NCBI GenBank assembly: GCA_012295275.1
Contig: CM022672.1
Coordinates: 26,183,430-26,247,429, forward strand
Length of the DNA: 64,000 nt
Direction of reading: 5' to 3'
Origin: Chrysomallon squamiferum
Lineage: Eukaryota > Mollusca > Gastropoda > Neomphalida > Peltospiridae
Below are positions 1 through 11,870 of the stretch, piece after piece. The first letter of the stretch is position 1, and every line of letters begins with the position of its first letter. The notes beneath the pieces are model-generated. The model saw only the letters and a program-made list of their open reading frames with translations, ran no database searches and was not told the DNA's origin. Both the position numbers and the translations under genes were made by a program.

Positions 1-350
1 TATAAAAGTTTTCAATAGTTTACAAAGTTAAATAAACCTAGCTCTTGGCTTCACTATGTCAGATATACTGGCCTTTTGTTTACAAATTTCACTCTCGAAT
101 TGGTTGCAATTAAATTTCAGAAAATACCTTTTTGAACTATTCGTTTATCTGTTTTGCGCATTTGTAATCATTTGCGACTCTAAAAATAGTTTACTTTATT
201 GTATAATAATCTGCATAATGCAAATTATATATAATATTTGTGTGTATGTATTAAAGAAATGTTTAGAAATTAAGATTTTTAGTTTATTTACATATACTTA
301 ATTTTCTCTTCTCTGTTAGTTATTTATTTTTGCCGTTGTCATTGTCGTTA

Positions 351-429
<79 letters not shown>

Positions 430-546
430 GATATATCATAGTTTCTTTTGCTTTTACTTTATTTTTTTCTGGGTTGTTTTTTGTTTTTATTCTATTTTCT
501 GATAATGTTGTAATGATGTATTCAATTCTTTTATTTTCAGTACAAT

Positions 547-578
<32 letters not shown>

Positions 579-1023
579 GCAATAATGCATTTTTAGAATA
601 TTTTCTTTTCCAAAAATGATATACACTCGCATTGAAAATATGATCTATAAGTATCTTTAACAAAAACAAAACAAAACAAAATAAAAAAAAAAAACCCATC
701 TCCTGATAAATCGAATAAAAATATATTAGAACGAAATGTTGAAAGTATTTGAACTATACAAATATATTATTTATGAATTTGTGAATGCGTTTTTTTTTAT
801 GATACACACACAAAACAAAGATAGACAGACAGAAAGTTAGATATACAGAGAGATAGATAGATAGATAGATAGATAGATAAAGTATATATGTGTGTTCTGT
901 GTATATATTTTATATGTAACATATATAAGTATTTATATATGTGTGTGTGTGTTTGTGTGTGTATGTGTATATATATATATATATATATACATACATACAC
1001 ATGTAGCTGTTTATAAAACAAAC
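1..1023. other. AT-rich intron or flank of the eh1 gene, dense microsatellites
   Basis: I see no exon here. The stretch holds an ATT array (about 350-429), a TA run (about 551-578), GATA repeats (848-878) and interleaved GT/TA tracts (931-990). It is probably intron 1 of the minus-strand gene whose first exon starts at 1438. Confidence 0.6.
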
Positions 1024-1438
1024 CTTTTGTTGATATGATCTGAGACTTGGCTGACTGACTAGAAGTGTGTTTTGACTCAGAACAGTTTTCAAAATATGGA
1101 TGTTGCGCCTGTAAAAGTCTCTGATGTCTTCGACCAACTACGACATCGTTTGAAAACCTGTGTTTTAAATCACCACTGACACCGTCTTGTGAGGACGACG
1201 TGTCGCAAGTTATCTCCGTCCTCTTTAAGTCGCTGTTAAGAATCGCATCTATCGTGAACGACGACCGCTTCACCGTTTCTTTAGCAACATGAGGTCTACA
1301 GAACACCGGGTACGTCGGCATGCTAGTCTGCATGAATGCCGGGTGAAGAGAAAATTCATCCAATGTTTGTGGGTACATCTGTATGTATGGCCACATCATG
1401 TACGGGTTCACTTGCTGGTGATATTGACCAGTCTGCAT
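1024..1438 (-). CDS. First coding exon of a probable homeobox-type transcription factor with eh1 motif (partial)
   Basis: The exon runs from an ATG at 1438 (minus) to a GTTTGT donor after 1024, giving 138 codons plus one base (phase 1). The N-terminus is rich in Tyr, Pro, Met and Gln. Around residues 59-67 it carries SFTIDAIL, a good match to the eh1 (engrailed homology 1) motif that binds Groucho/TLE corepressors and usually lies N-terminal to the homeodomain in NK, Not, Emx, Gsc and paired-class factors. A Ser-rich linker with basic stretches follows. No homeodomain is in the window; the next exons must lie left of base 1. A CCAAT box (ATTGG on the plus strand, 1797-1801) and a weak TATA-like stretch near 1690-1700 lie upstream and could be the promoter. 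After the donor the frame runs into GT/TA microsatellite and is not coding. I cannot assign the family; a Not/Noto-like gene is one option. Confidence 0.5.
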
Positions 1439-2273
1439 TGTCGATGAAATGGAACTTTCAGTATATACTTAGAAATATAGAAACTCCTGAGGTAAAAATA
1501 TATCTTTCTGATTAACTAAATTTCGAAATATCGTTATCTGTTTATTCCAACATAACGAATTATTTTAATTTTAAGACTACAGTCTGCGATTCGAAACAAA
1601 CATTACTCGTCTATAATTTAAGATTATTTTGAAGAAGTGCTTTCGACAGCCGCTAACAAACACTTTAAACTCTTATATCTTTTTTCTGCGTATATAAAAA
1701 TTAGTTGCTCGTCTTACAACTCTAGCTCCGCCTACTTCATAAAGTGACCAACGAAACGTCGATTTGATATCAACGCAGAAAGAAAGCTGAATTGCGATTG
1801 GTTATTTAGATTGAACAGCGTCCGCCTCGAGAAGAAATTAAAGTGAGATTAAGACAGTCAGCGATACAAAGAAATGGTGAGAAAAAAGAATTAAATCGAT
1901 TCGTGGTCTCGCATCACTGTTAGCAGATAATCACTCTTATCTATCTAACAGGATAATCCTGACTAATTTTCTCAATAATTGCGTTAGTTTATCAAAAATA
2001 AGAACAAATAATAAATTTCAAGTGTTCAGACACATTTAATTCTAGTTTTTAAAAGAGTATGTTGTGCAATGTAGAAATTAAGTTTATTAAAAGTAGAAGT
2101 AAATAATAAATTTCGAATGTTTAGAAATAATATTTAAGCCTTTTATTAAAGATTACCTTATACAGCTAGAGAAACAGCTTAATTTAATTTAATAAAAAAA
2201 TAAAATAATGGAATATTCAAAAATATCTTGAAGGTATATATTATTATTTTTGTTGTTGTTGTTGTTGTTGTTG

Positions 2274-2312
<39 letters not shown>

Positions 2313-3769
2313 GATGTTGTGTAGCAACTATGTTTATTAAAAACAAGCAATGAATTCAGATGTTTAGAAATAACATCTGATTCTGATTTTTGAAAAACTA
2401 CAGAATTTTGCATACGTGCAGTGATTTTAATTTATTAGAAAATAATAAATATTACTTCAAATGTTTATAATTAATGTTTTAAAACGGTAGGTAATTCAGT
2501 ACAGCAATTTAATTTATTAAGCCAATATTTGAGGCGTTTCAAAAGTTTATGTTTTGTTTTTATGTTTATATCGTATCTAGTGCTGTAAATATTATCAAAA
2601 ACGGTATTCTTTGTAATATAACAAAGGCAAATTATGGTTTCATGGATTGAATACAGTTTTATACAAAAATGTAATTAATTTACCCACACATCTTAGACTA
2701 AAAAAACTTTCGTATTTATGAAATTTATTTAAATAAACTGATTTTTTACAAAGAGATAACAATCGATAATTTTCTTTTTATTAAAGTTATTAAAATTAAA
2801 ACGTTCAGCGTTGTAAAAATAAAAAAAAATAAAAAAAGAATGAATAATAAATAAATAAATAAATGAAGAAATAAATAAATATTAAATAAATCATTTAAGA
2901 TGGAAATAATGAATTTATTTATTTGTTTGTTTTGTTTTATTATCGTTTTTTATTTTATTATTGTAATAATTATATGCAATTCTAAATCTTTAAATAATTT
3001 TGCTTTCTGTCATTATTTTACTCAATGCAAATTTTATATTAAATATACATATCTGAGGCTCTCCTTGTTTATACTCTTTTCTGTTACTGAAGATGTAAAG
3101 TTTAAACAAAACATTAATGAGAGTATTTACAGTTATAAACAAATAGGATTTTTCTGTTTCCTTGTTTTATATCGTATTAAATACAAACGCAAATTTCAAA
3201 ATTACATTAACATACATAATTATACGACAGTGGTATAATGTATAAAATAATACACAATACAATGCAATACATTACAGTATGTTGCTATATAATATAAAGT
3301 AAATGTTTGAGGATATTGTCGATTTTTTAAAAAAAATCAAGTTTTTTTCACTATTATTATTATTATTATTATTATCATTATTATTATTATTATTAGGTTT
3401 GTGGATTAAACCAAGACTTTTGTATTATGATTTCACATATCATTCTTATAAAAGAGGTCAATCCATTATTACCGTCAGCAAAACCCACATTTCTGTTATC
3501 TGCTAACTGTATCCAGTACTATTTGAATATTGTTAAAAACTAATATAACATAATATATTTTAAAAATGGATACCATATACATAAAATTAAACGAGACAAA
3601 ACAGAAAACAAGATATGGATTTAAATATAAAAGTTTATTTGATTTAATTTATTTATATTGATAATACACTAAATAAAATGTGGATGAGAAATATTTTAAT
3701 TCGTACATTTTCAGTAATATATATATCCCTAATTAAAACATTAGACACATAAATATTTAAATAAATATA
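1439..3769. other. Upstream flank of the eh1 gene, AT-rich
   Basis: The first 450 bases are of mixed composition and probably include the promoter and 5' UTR of the minus-strand gene. From about 1900 the sequence becomes very AT-rich, with a TTG/TTA triplet array (2250-2310), AAAT repeats (2845-2890) and a TTA array (3352-3395). The open frames here are short and low-complexity; I see no gene. Confidence 0.6.
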
Positions 3770-4800
3770 CTAGTAGCAGACAATGAGAGCACGTCTTTCG
3801 TGTTATCAGACAGGAACACAATAATTTACACCCAGCCCAAACACAAGCCGCCGTCGCCATCTTCTTGTCAGTTTGTGAAAATAATGTCTCACGAAACAAT
3901 TGAAAGTCAGGCGAAACAATGACATATTAACTGCATAACCTAGGCAGATTTGTTGCACCGTTTAAGTAACAGCACTTTCGGCTGTTGCCGTCAATTTCCG
4001 CAATGAAATTAAACTAATCCTTTTATTTTGAGCTACTTAAAAATTTGTAATAGCTCGTACTTTGTGTAATTACGGCTCAAAGGGATGAGCACATTTTTTT
4101 TTTTTTTTTTTTTTTATCTTAATTTTTCTGTGATAGACCTCAGTGTAGTGAAGGCCTTGAGGCTTGGAGTGTTGATAGATTGACAAACTAACATGGGTTG
4201 GAGTTTATCAAACAAAACTGGAACCTCCCAGACCCTCTCAGCAAGGACTGTCAAGCGAGAGGACACAGTTTTTGTTAGGTCCTGTAACAACAGCCTAACA
4301 ACAGCGTCAAAACAAGATTGTAAGATTGCTGGCCAATAAACCCCAACACGAGGGCCGCGAGACCACGCTCGACAAAAGCCGCGTTAATTGAATTAACTGG
4401 TAAGTCCCGCTGCAGCGTAACACGGGGTGGGCATCTCATCTTTTAATTATCATCCATAATACGCGGATTCGCCTCGTTTCTGGAGGCAAGGCAAAAATTT
4501 ATTCGATTGTCCGGGTTTACGAATGCAGAAACTGGACGACAATGAAAAGTTACGGTCACTGGGCAGGGTGGCTGGGGAATGAACAACTTCTATTCTGTAT
4601 AGCTCTTATGTGAACATCTTTACCCCCTAAACTGTATGAAACGTTTTGTGACAGGAGAGAGGACACCCACAGAGTAGGGTCGCACGTGCAGATAATCTAA
4701 TGAAGTGGAGAATGGCAGCTTTTTCAGCTAGCGAGTAAATCACGGCGATGACAAAATGCTAGGTATCCTCTCTAGTCAACATTTTAAAACAGCGTCTGTT
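3770..4800. promoter_or_regulatory. Candidate conserved cis-regulatory block 1
   Basis: About 1 kb of mixed-composition sequence, visibly richer in G+C than its flanks, with no open frame of useful length and almost no simple repeat apart from one T run (4096-4116). It contains TAATTGAATTA (4385-4395), a TAAT-N3-ATTA palindrome of the kind bound by paired-class homeodomain dimers, plus further TAAT cores. A location beside a developmental gene and the unusual composition make an enhancer plausible, but this is inference. Confidence 0.35.
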
Positions 4801-4860
4801 AAAAATAATCTGATTACAAACATCAACCCTGTTGATATTCACTAGAAAAATTATGCACAA

Positions 4861-4929
4861 GGATACTCTATTCACAAATAAATAAGGATACTCTATTCAC
4901 AAATAAATAAGGATACTCTATTCACAAAA
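4861..4929. repeat. 24-bp tandem repeat, three copies
   Basis: The unit beginning GGATACTCTATTCACAAA recurs at 4861, 4885 and 4909, with the first two copies identical and the third shorter at its end. Confidence 0.9.
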
Positions 4930-5344
4930 TCATCTTAATTTATGAGATTGAAAAAACTGTTTGCTGGTTATAAACATGTTAGTAGTTAGAACTGAATTCC
5001 ATAACACCTCTGAAGAACTATTTTCCTGATAGTATCAATTTTTACGTGTTATCAACGTTAGAAGATGCTCAAAAATCAAGATGACAGATGATTCACACCT
5101 GAAATGTGAAACAACCAAATAAGAAACAAAACAACGACAACAACAACAAAACAAAAAACCAACAACAACCCAACAATTATCATTTTCACCCTGCTTTAAT
5201 ATAAGCATTAGAACTTGTTTCTATGTATGTATGTCTTCGTATGGTTATTTGTATGTATGTGTATATATATGGAAGTATGGAAGTATGTATTTGTATATAA
5301 ATCTATGTATGTATGCATGTATGTATACGTGTATGTATACGTGT

Positions 5345-5405
5345 ATTCAAATTATGGCTATTCTTAAATGAATATAATAATTCTAACAGAAAAGATTATA
5401 CATTT
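5345..5405 (+). repeat. Dispersed repeat, copy 1
   Basis: About 60 bases, starting ATTCAAATTATGGCTAT and ending near AGAAAAGATT-TACATTT, recur in the same orientation at about 12954-13026 with small indels. The element family is unknown to me. Confidence 0.75.
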
Positions 5406-5408
5406 TTA

Positions 5409-5437
5409 TGTATGTGTGTGTGTGCGCGCGCGCGCGC
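5409..5437. repeat. Alternating (TG)n(CG)n tract, Z-DNA prone
   Basis: A short TG run passes directly into seven CG dinucleotides. Strictly alternating purine-pyrimidine DNA of this kind can adopt the Z conformation, and a CG run is conspicuous in so AT-rich a region. Confidence 0.7.
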
Positions 5438-6069
5438 TATTTAATACGTTGGCTGATTTATCATGTTTGTATGTATGGATGAACAACATTTTCTATACAT
5501 CAGCTTTACAACAAAACTCACCAGATATAAATATATTTCATACTGATACATAAGGTGTAATAGGCTTTACATTTCTATCAGTATGAAACAGTTTTATGAA
5601 AATGAATTCACATAGATATTTCACCTACGGGATAGAATTATTACATTACGTTTGATGGTACGTATATTTGTCACACTGACAAATGGAGTGTCAAGTGGGG
5701 CAGTTTCGTCATTCTGTGTATGTTACATGCTGTCTTGCAGTGTCCAAATGTCACTAGTAATTGCAATTAACAATATGGGTGTCGCGTTGATTCGCCGGCG
5801 GGAACATTCATTTAGTTTTGGGACAGTCTGCGTTGAAAAGTTTTTAATGTTGTGAGTCTGTGTGTTTTAACTCAGTAAAATTTGAGAAAAATTAATAATT
5901 TATCTGTACAGAAATTAGTCATAGAAAATAATAATAATAATAATTATAATAAATAAATAAATGAATAAATAAATAAGAAAATAAATATTAGTAATAATAA
6001 GAAAATAATTTTCGGTACTGTAGATTTTATAGTTAAGCTTAAAAGTTAAAATTCTATATTAATTCATCA

Positions 6070-6081
6070 ATATTCTTCAGA

Positions 6082-6114
<33 letters not shown>

Positions 6115-6283
6115 TATTTTATTTATTTATTTATTTATTTATTTAAAAATAACAAAGTAAAGATGATTTATTAAAAAGTAAGAAAAGATATTTTAAAATA
6201 ATAAATTAGCATTTCTAATTAAAATATATGTATTAGTTTATTCATAAAATGAATTGAACAAACTGTATTTTATTATGTTTTTA

Positions 6284-6322
<39 letters not shown>

Positions 6323-6605
6323 GTTATTATTATGTAAATAAATAGTACATAAATAAATAAATAATAATGAGTAAATAAGAGAAAATATGAAATAATTATT
6401 AAATTCTGAATTCTGTCTTATTAAATTATTATTATTATTATTTATCTTAATTAAAACAGTATGCTATATAATAGCATTCGTTAAAACAATTTATTTCAAA
6501 AACAATCGCAAAATAATAATAATAATAATAATAATAATAATTATTATTATTATTATTATTATTATTATTGTAAATAAATAAATAAATAAATAAATACATA
6601 AATAA
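6070..6605. repeat. Cluster of ATT/AAT and AAAT microsatellites
   Basis: At least four separate triplet or tetranucleotide arrays lie here (about 6080-6142, 6282-6332, 6424-6441 and 6513-6605). The last switches from AAT to ATT, making a near-perfect inverted repeat that could form a hairpin. Confidence 0.85.
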
Positions 6606-6659
6606 ATAAATGCTACAGGACGCTGAGAAATAATATAAGTATAATCTCGTCTTGTTCAC

Positions 6660-7480
6660 GCGAGATTAAAATTATACCGACGAACATCCCATCGAGCAAA
6701 TACAGAGAGAAAAAGTTGTAATTCATTATTTAATGGAGTGAAAGCCAGAGAAGAAAACTAATTCCAGAAAAATATGAGTTTTCTAGAAAACTCGAGCCCA
6801 CGTGCTTGCTCTTGGATGCTCTAATGCTTATCAATTTACGTTTCCTAGGCAACACATGAACATCTCTAAGACTTATGCGACAAGCTGGCAAATAAAATGA
6901 TTAAAATTATCCCAGTTCATTGCTAACCGATGTCAATTTCCACAATTTCCGTGTCAATTTCTTGGTATTAAGCTCTTAAAAGTCATTGCTTGAGTCAAAC
7001 GAGGTCTATTTCGGATGCTCGATTGCTAACAAGAAAATTAATGATATCCAATTAGAGCCCTCATCGGTGAAAATTGACTATACACGATGAAATCAACATT
7101 CTTAGTGATAGTAATTAATCTTTTATGTGTCTTCAGTGCGATCATATCCTGCCGCTGAATAGACCGCTCCTATGCCTGGTTTGTTTCAAGTGTATAGGGG
7201 AAATAATGAATATTTCTCAGTCTTCCGACTCATTCCTTGAATTGTAACGATGTGTCACACGTCAAATCGGTGCCTCCAACAGGCCAACGCTGCTGCAATA
7301 AATATTCATTGCACATGCGCGAACAAAGAACTGGTGGCGACAAGGCATGCCCATTGCAAACAGGAATGTGGGTTTTCGTTTTTAATGAAAGTGCCACCAT
7401 GCAATTAAGTTGTTGCGGTGTACAGATCAATGCATCACGCATGCGTCGCGTGCATTTTTCAGAAAGAAATCATATCTAAT
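6660..7480. promoter_or_regulatory. Candidate conserved cis-regulatory block 2
   Basis: About 800 bases free of simple repeats and richer in G+C than the surroundings. It contains many homeodomain-like TAAT/ATTA cores (for example AGTAATTAATC near 7111) and CG-containing words such as GCATGCG near 7440. Short frames are open on both strands around 7230-7479, but they lack recognisable protein features and look incidental. An enhancer for the neighbouring developmental gene is my inference. Confidence 0.35.
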
Positions 7481-8400
7481 TAGTTCTTTTTATATATTTT
7501 TTTTTTTAATGAAACGTTCAAAAGATTAAATAAACTGTCTTAAGTTCAAAGAGTTTTTAGAGAAAGTGACAAATTGTGTGTTGGGAAAATCACAAGACGA
7601 ACAATAACGGCTAAGTCAAAGAGCATAACTGTAATTGATACGATGATCATAGTAATGATGATATTAACACTTTTTGAAACTCACCACCATGACAACGAAA
7701 AATTATAGTAATATGATTATCATTTCAGAATTAGTTATAGTGAAGATAAAAACTAGTATTGTGTGTGTGTGTGTGTGTGTGTGTCTGTGTGTCTGTGTGT
7801 GTGTATGATTGTATGTATGTCTGTCTATCTAGCTCTGTTTGTATATTTGTATTAGAGAATTTTTTTTTTACATACAACTGTTTACGTACATAATTATATA
7901 CAGTGGCGTGCAAAGGAGGGGGCCGAAGGGGCGGTGGCTCTGGGCATACAAATGGGGAGGGGCATCCATTTGGGGAAAATAACTTAATAAATTTGGTTGA
8001 TTTATATTTAAATCGAAAAAAAGTGTTTATTTTATGTTTCATCTGTGTTTACATATTTAAAATATCTTCCTTTCTCATAATATTTCTCAATACAAGGCCT
8101 TATACTTGAGTATCTGGGGCACACAATCAGAGTGTTAGACAGGTTTGATCTTTAACTAAATAAGAACTTTACTTTCATTTAAAGTTGTACGCACGTAGAT
8201 CAGAATCGACATACAAAACACAGACACGAGCGCATAGAAAAACACACACAAACACACACATACACACACCATATCACTTAAGTGTATAAAAAAAAAAAAA
8301 AAAAAAAAAAATTCTTTAAGCAACAGTTTTGCAACTTCTTTTTCAATTAATTCTTTTAATTAACAAGAACAAGAAAACCTTCTCTTCTTTTCTTTTTTTC
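7481..8400. other. Low-complexity spacer
   Basis: Contains a GT array (7759-7806), a G-rich stretch (7905-7965) that resembles the end of a DNA transposon but has no partner end, a CA-rich stretch (8215-8275) and a pure A run (8287-8310). No gene is visible. Confidence 0.55.
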
Positions 8401-8960
8401 TCTCATTTAAGAGTATTTTAAATTTTGAGGCGTGTCTGGTTTAACAGGTGTGTTGCATTGTAATTTAGTCCAAAGTTAATTTTCTAACTTGAGCCTCTAA
8501 AACAAGATGTAAATTAAAACTGCGTTAGTGTCAGGTGCCACGTTGACCAGACTCTTGACGACTCTTTCATAGGTCCATCAGGCTACCTAATGAACCTCGA
8601 ACCCCTAACCTGAATAGACACGAAATATTCCCGTTTTACGAGCTTCTTGCTCCTCCTACTTCGTAAACCCCTTTAAAAATCAGGTGCCAATTTCTTCACT
8701 CGGGATTGTCAAAAACTGAGTCATTGCATAAGGATAAGTACAGAAAGCTTTCAAATGTAGTTTTGCATCATCATGGTGAAACCCGGCTTCCGTTAGGCAA
8801 TTGAAAAAGGCAATGGGATTAATTATTTTGACAAAGGAGTTAGCAAAACGTCTCTGTTCGTGTGTGTGCGCCAAGGAGATCAGCTGTAACGGATCTTTTG
8901 CATGAAAAATACCTTTGCGTACTAATCTCAATAGACAGATCTTTCGCAGGGACATGCTGA
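8401..8960. promoter_or_regulatory. Candidate conserved cis-regulatory block 3
   Basis: Mixed-composition, repeat-free DNA that includes an octamer-like TTTTGCATG word near 8897 and an ATCTTTTG word nearby. A 91-codon minus-strand frame (8680-8955) is open here, but it has no recognisable domain and no convincing splice or start context. Confidence 0.3.
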
Positions 8961-10353
8961 CTCAAAGATAATGCATTTGGAATGACAAGCTAACAAAAAT
9001 CTTAAATACTCAAATAAAGAGTAGAAGTGACACAAATTGAGAAAATATTGTTCAACACAGTTCACGTCTACCGTGAACTGAACAGCTGTGTGCTGTTTCC
9101 GTAATATAACAAAGCAAAGATGTTCGAGTTACAAATTGTTTTTATGTGATGTCACACGACAAACAAAGTAGTGAGAATATATTTCAGTATTTACCTAAGT
9201 GTTAAAGTGAACCTTTGATTGAAATGAACTTTGTCACGGTAATTTATTAAATTTTTTCGAAACTCCTGAATAAAAAATTTATTTTATTTATTATAATTAC
9301 GACACACATACGTACATACAAGCACATCATTTTCTTATCCTTAAAATTATAAAAGTTTTCTCTCTAAAAGGAGTAGCGAAGTTACGACAGCGGGTTTCCT
9401 TTCTTTTATTTCATCACCGTGGAATTCCTTTTTTTACTTTAAAATTTAATAAATATTTAGATAAACATATACAATCACTGATTAATGTATTCATATACTG
9501 CCATACTTGTACTATGTTTAAACATTTTAAAACTTAGAAGATATACCTATTTTAAATTTTAAGTTCATTTTTAAGCAAAATCTCAAATCTAAAAATAAAA
9601 TTGTACTGGAGTTTTGTTTAGAAAAAAACTTCGCATAAAAATTTCCTAATCTATTTTATCTTTGTAGACAATATTGAAATATATAACCAAAAAAATCTCC
9701 CCAAAAATTCAAGAGACAAATTAATCATATAAGTGGGTTTTTTAAAAGGATTTGGAAGGTAAGTGTGTGAAAGACATAATGTAAATTTAATTTGGTGCAA
9801 ACTTAATCTGTCTGTCATATTTATGTCTGCTCATTTTACTCAGTCGACAAATGTGTTTTTAATTCCCGTTTCATCACCGAGCGCATTAAAACAAATAACA
9901 AACAAACAAAAAAGTCATTCACAGTTAACCAACAAACACGTTATCAGACTGCAGGATTCCATTCTTAAGTCTTTAAACAGTCTGAATTACAACTAATAAC
10001 ATGTACATCATTCTGTTTTAATAATCGGTTCTATTCAGCACTGGCTGTTGGGACATTTTATCGTCACGTCTGCTTTATTATGTCCGGACTCGCCCGAACG
10101 CCTTCGGTAACTAGAGGCAAGCGCGCGCTTTGTCAGACGACATATTTACCTTTTAGCAGACAAGATGTCTACAGTCACAGGTTTTGTTTTTGTGTACTAG
10201 TTCAATATTGATATCAGTGCTGGGATGCTTTTATGTCACATCAGTAAAAACAAAACGTCCAAATGAGTTACGTAACATTGGCGCGGATTGTTAACAAGTA
10301 TAGCAGAATACCTAATAAAATAATACAGTAAATAATAATAATAATAATAATAA

Positions 10354-10384
<31 letters not shown>

Positions 10385-10976
10385 AAGAAGAAAAGCATAA
10401 TGATGATAAACGGAATGAACCTACTACGGGTTATCTATCAGATAAAGTGAATTCATGTTGACATTTGTATTAATCTTATTATTAATAGATTTTTTTAATT
10501 CCCCCCCCCCCGGATTCGTAGGATGTTTGCTTTTCTTTTCTTTTCTTTTAATCTTTTTGCGTTCAGCTATAAAAAACATGAAAATAATTATAATTTCTAA
10601 TCAGAAGTGAGGTAAAATGTTCACAGTAATATCATTACTAATATACAATGGTATAATTTAAAAAAAAAAAAAAAAAAAAAAAGAAGTTTTTGTTGTTTTA
10701 ATATTTTACTACTAATCTTTTGTCATTAAATACTGTGACTAATTAATATGATTTATAAATCGATTATATTGTTTTCTGGTCATTTCGTGGACTAAAGTCA
10801 GAAGCTGTATAAAACGTTAAAAAATCTTCAATTTGGCTTAAAATTATTTCAAATTTGTTCTTAGAATGAAATGTGGCTGTTGAATTTTATGTTAATGTAG
10901 ATCGCAAAGGCGTGTGCTATTTCACTTCAATATTCAGCTATTATTTTAAATAAATAAATAAAATAGAACAAAAATA
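8961..10976. other. AT-rich spacer with one compositionally distinct island
   Basis: Mostly AT-rich DNA without a recognisable gene. The island at about 10010-10210 is richer in G+C (it includes GCGCGCTTTGTC) and may be another regulatory block. An ATA array passes into a GAA array at 10332-10392, followed by a C run (10501-10510) and an A run (10658-10682). Confidence 0.5.
10332..10392 (+). repeat. Compound (ATA)n(GAA)n microsatellite
   Basis: An ATA array turns directly into about twelve GAA triplets. The pure purine GAA strand is of the type that can form triplex DNA. Confidence 0.85.
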
Positions 10977-11870
10977 CAGTATTCCCTCGCTATTCGCGGG
11001 GGTTACGTTCTTTACCCCCCCCCGCGAATAGCGAAAAACCGCGAATATTGGATGCAGTTTTAAAACGTCTATTATGAGATTATATACGGTACTAAATGCT
11101 TCCCAAACACTTTCTAAAGACACTCTTACTCATTAATACAGTAATAATGTAGTAATATTGCATGCAGTTATGTACTTCACTAATGTAGTAATGATAATGT
11201 AAACACATTTTAATTTTGTACTGAAACAATATTTTAATCAGAAAGAAACGTAAGTACAGGAGGACAGTAACACCGCATAGCATAGTTACCCATACTGTAT
11301 TACTGTACCGTAAAGTCATTTTCTATGCGTACAACATATGTATTAGAATTGACAGAAAGTGGAACAAATTTAAAGGCAAACAGACAGATAAATACAGTAC
11401 GCACAGTTCAGGTAATAATAATACAATTCAGTAATAATATGCAATTAAAAACATTATTAATACACGGTCACAAAAAATATGCACTGTACATACAGTGTAT
11501 GCATTTATACAAAAATACGTACTGTATTGCAATAATAATTGAAAAAATTTGATATTGTTTGTGCTGTCACCAATAATGAATGATAATAAAATGATGATGA
11601 AATTTGCAGTGCCATACGATGATGATGATAACACTAATGTACAGTATGGCACAGCTTAGCTGCTGCTTTACAGCACTTTAGGTAATTATTCCTACTCTTC
11701 AGGCACTTAAGTCTCTATGACCTACAAAAACCCGGTTTACCGAACATTTGTTTTTATGACGTTATGACGCTAGCCTGGTATACCAGAATACGATGCGATA
11801 GGGTTAAGAGCCTAACCCGCGAATATGCGGGGCCGCGAATGGGGAACCGCGAACAGGTGAGGGTATACTG
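10977..11870. mobile_element. Tigger-like (Tc1/mariner) non-autonomous DNA transposon
   Basis: The left end reads CAGTATTCCCTCGCTATTCG and the right end, reverse-complemented, begins CAGTATACCCTCACC, so the termini form imperfect inverted repeats. Each end is flanked by TA (10975-10976 and 11871-11872), the target duplication of the Tc1/mariner superfamily. CGCGAATA-type words recur inside both ends, as in Tigger/pogo-derived elements of many animals. The 0.9-kb interior has only short open frames and no recognisable transposase. Confidence 0.85.

Larger units (their letters stand above)
4801..6659. other. Repeat-rich spacer
   Basis: The stretch contains a 24-bp unit repeated three times, TATG/GTAT repeats (5221-5345), an alternating TG/CG tract (5409-5437) and several ATT, AAAT and ATA arrays between 5930 and 6605. 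No gene is visible. Confidence 0.65.

Noticed and set aside
2189-2413. Poly-Asn minus-strand frame
   Set aside because: Translation of a TTG/TTA triplet array in AT-rich flank DNA.
7230-7479. Overlapping open frames of 70-80 codons on both strands
   Set aside because: Openness on both strands and lack of protein-like features suggest non-coding sequence.
7893-7975. TACAGTGGCGTGCAAAGGAG-type sequence resembling a DNA-transposon end
   Set aside because: No matching inverted end or target duplication could be found within about 2 kb, so it is only mentioned in the spacer.
8680-8955. 91-codon minus-strand frame
   Set aside because: No recognisable domain, no clear splice partners; more likely incidental in a non-coding complex-sequence block.
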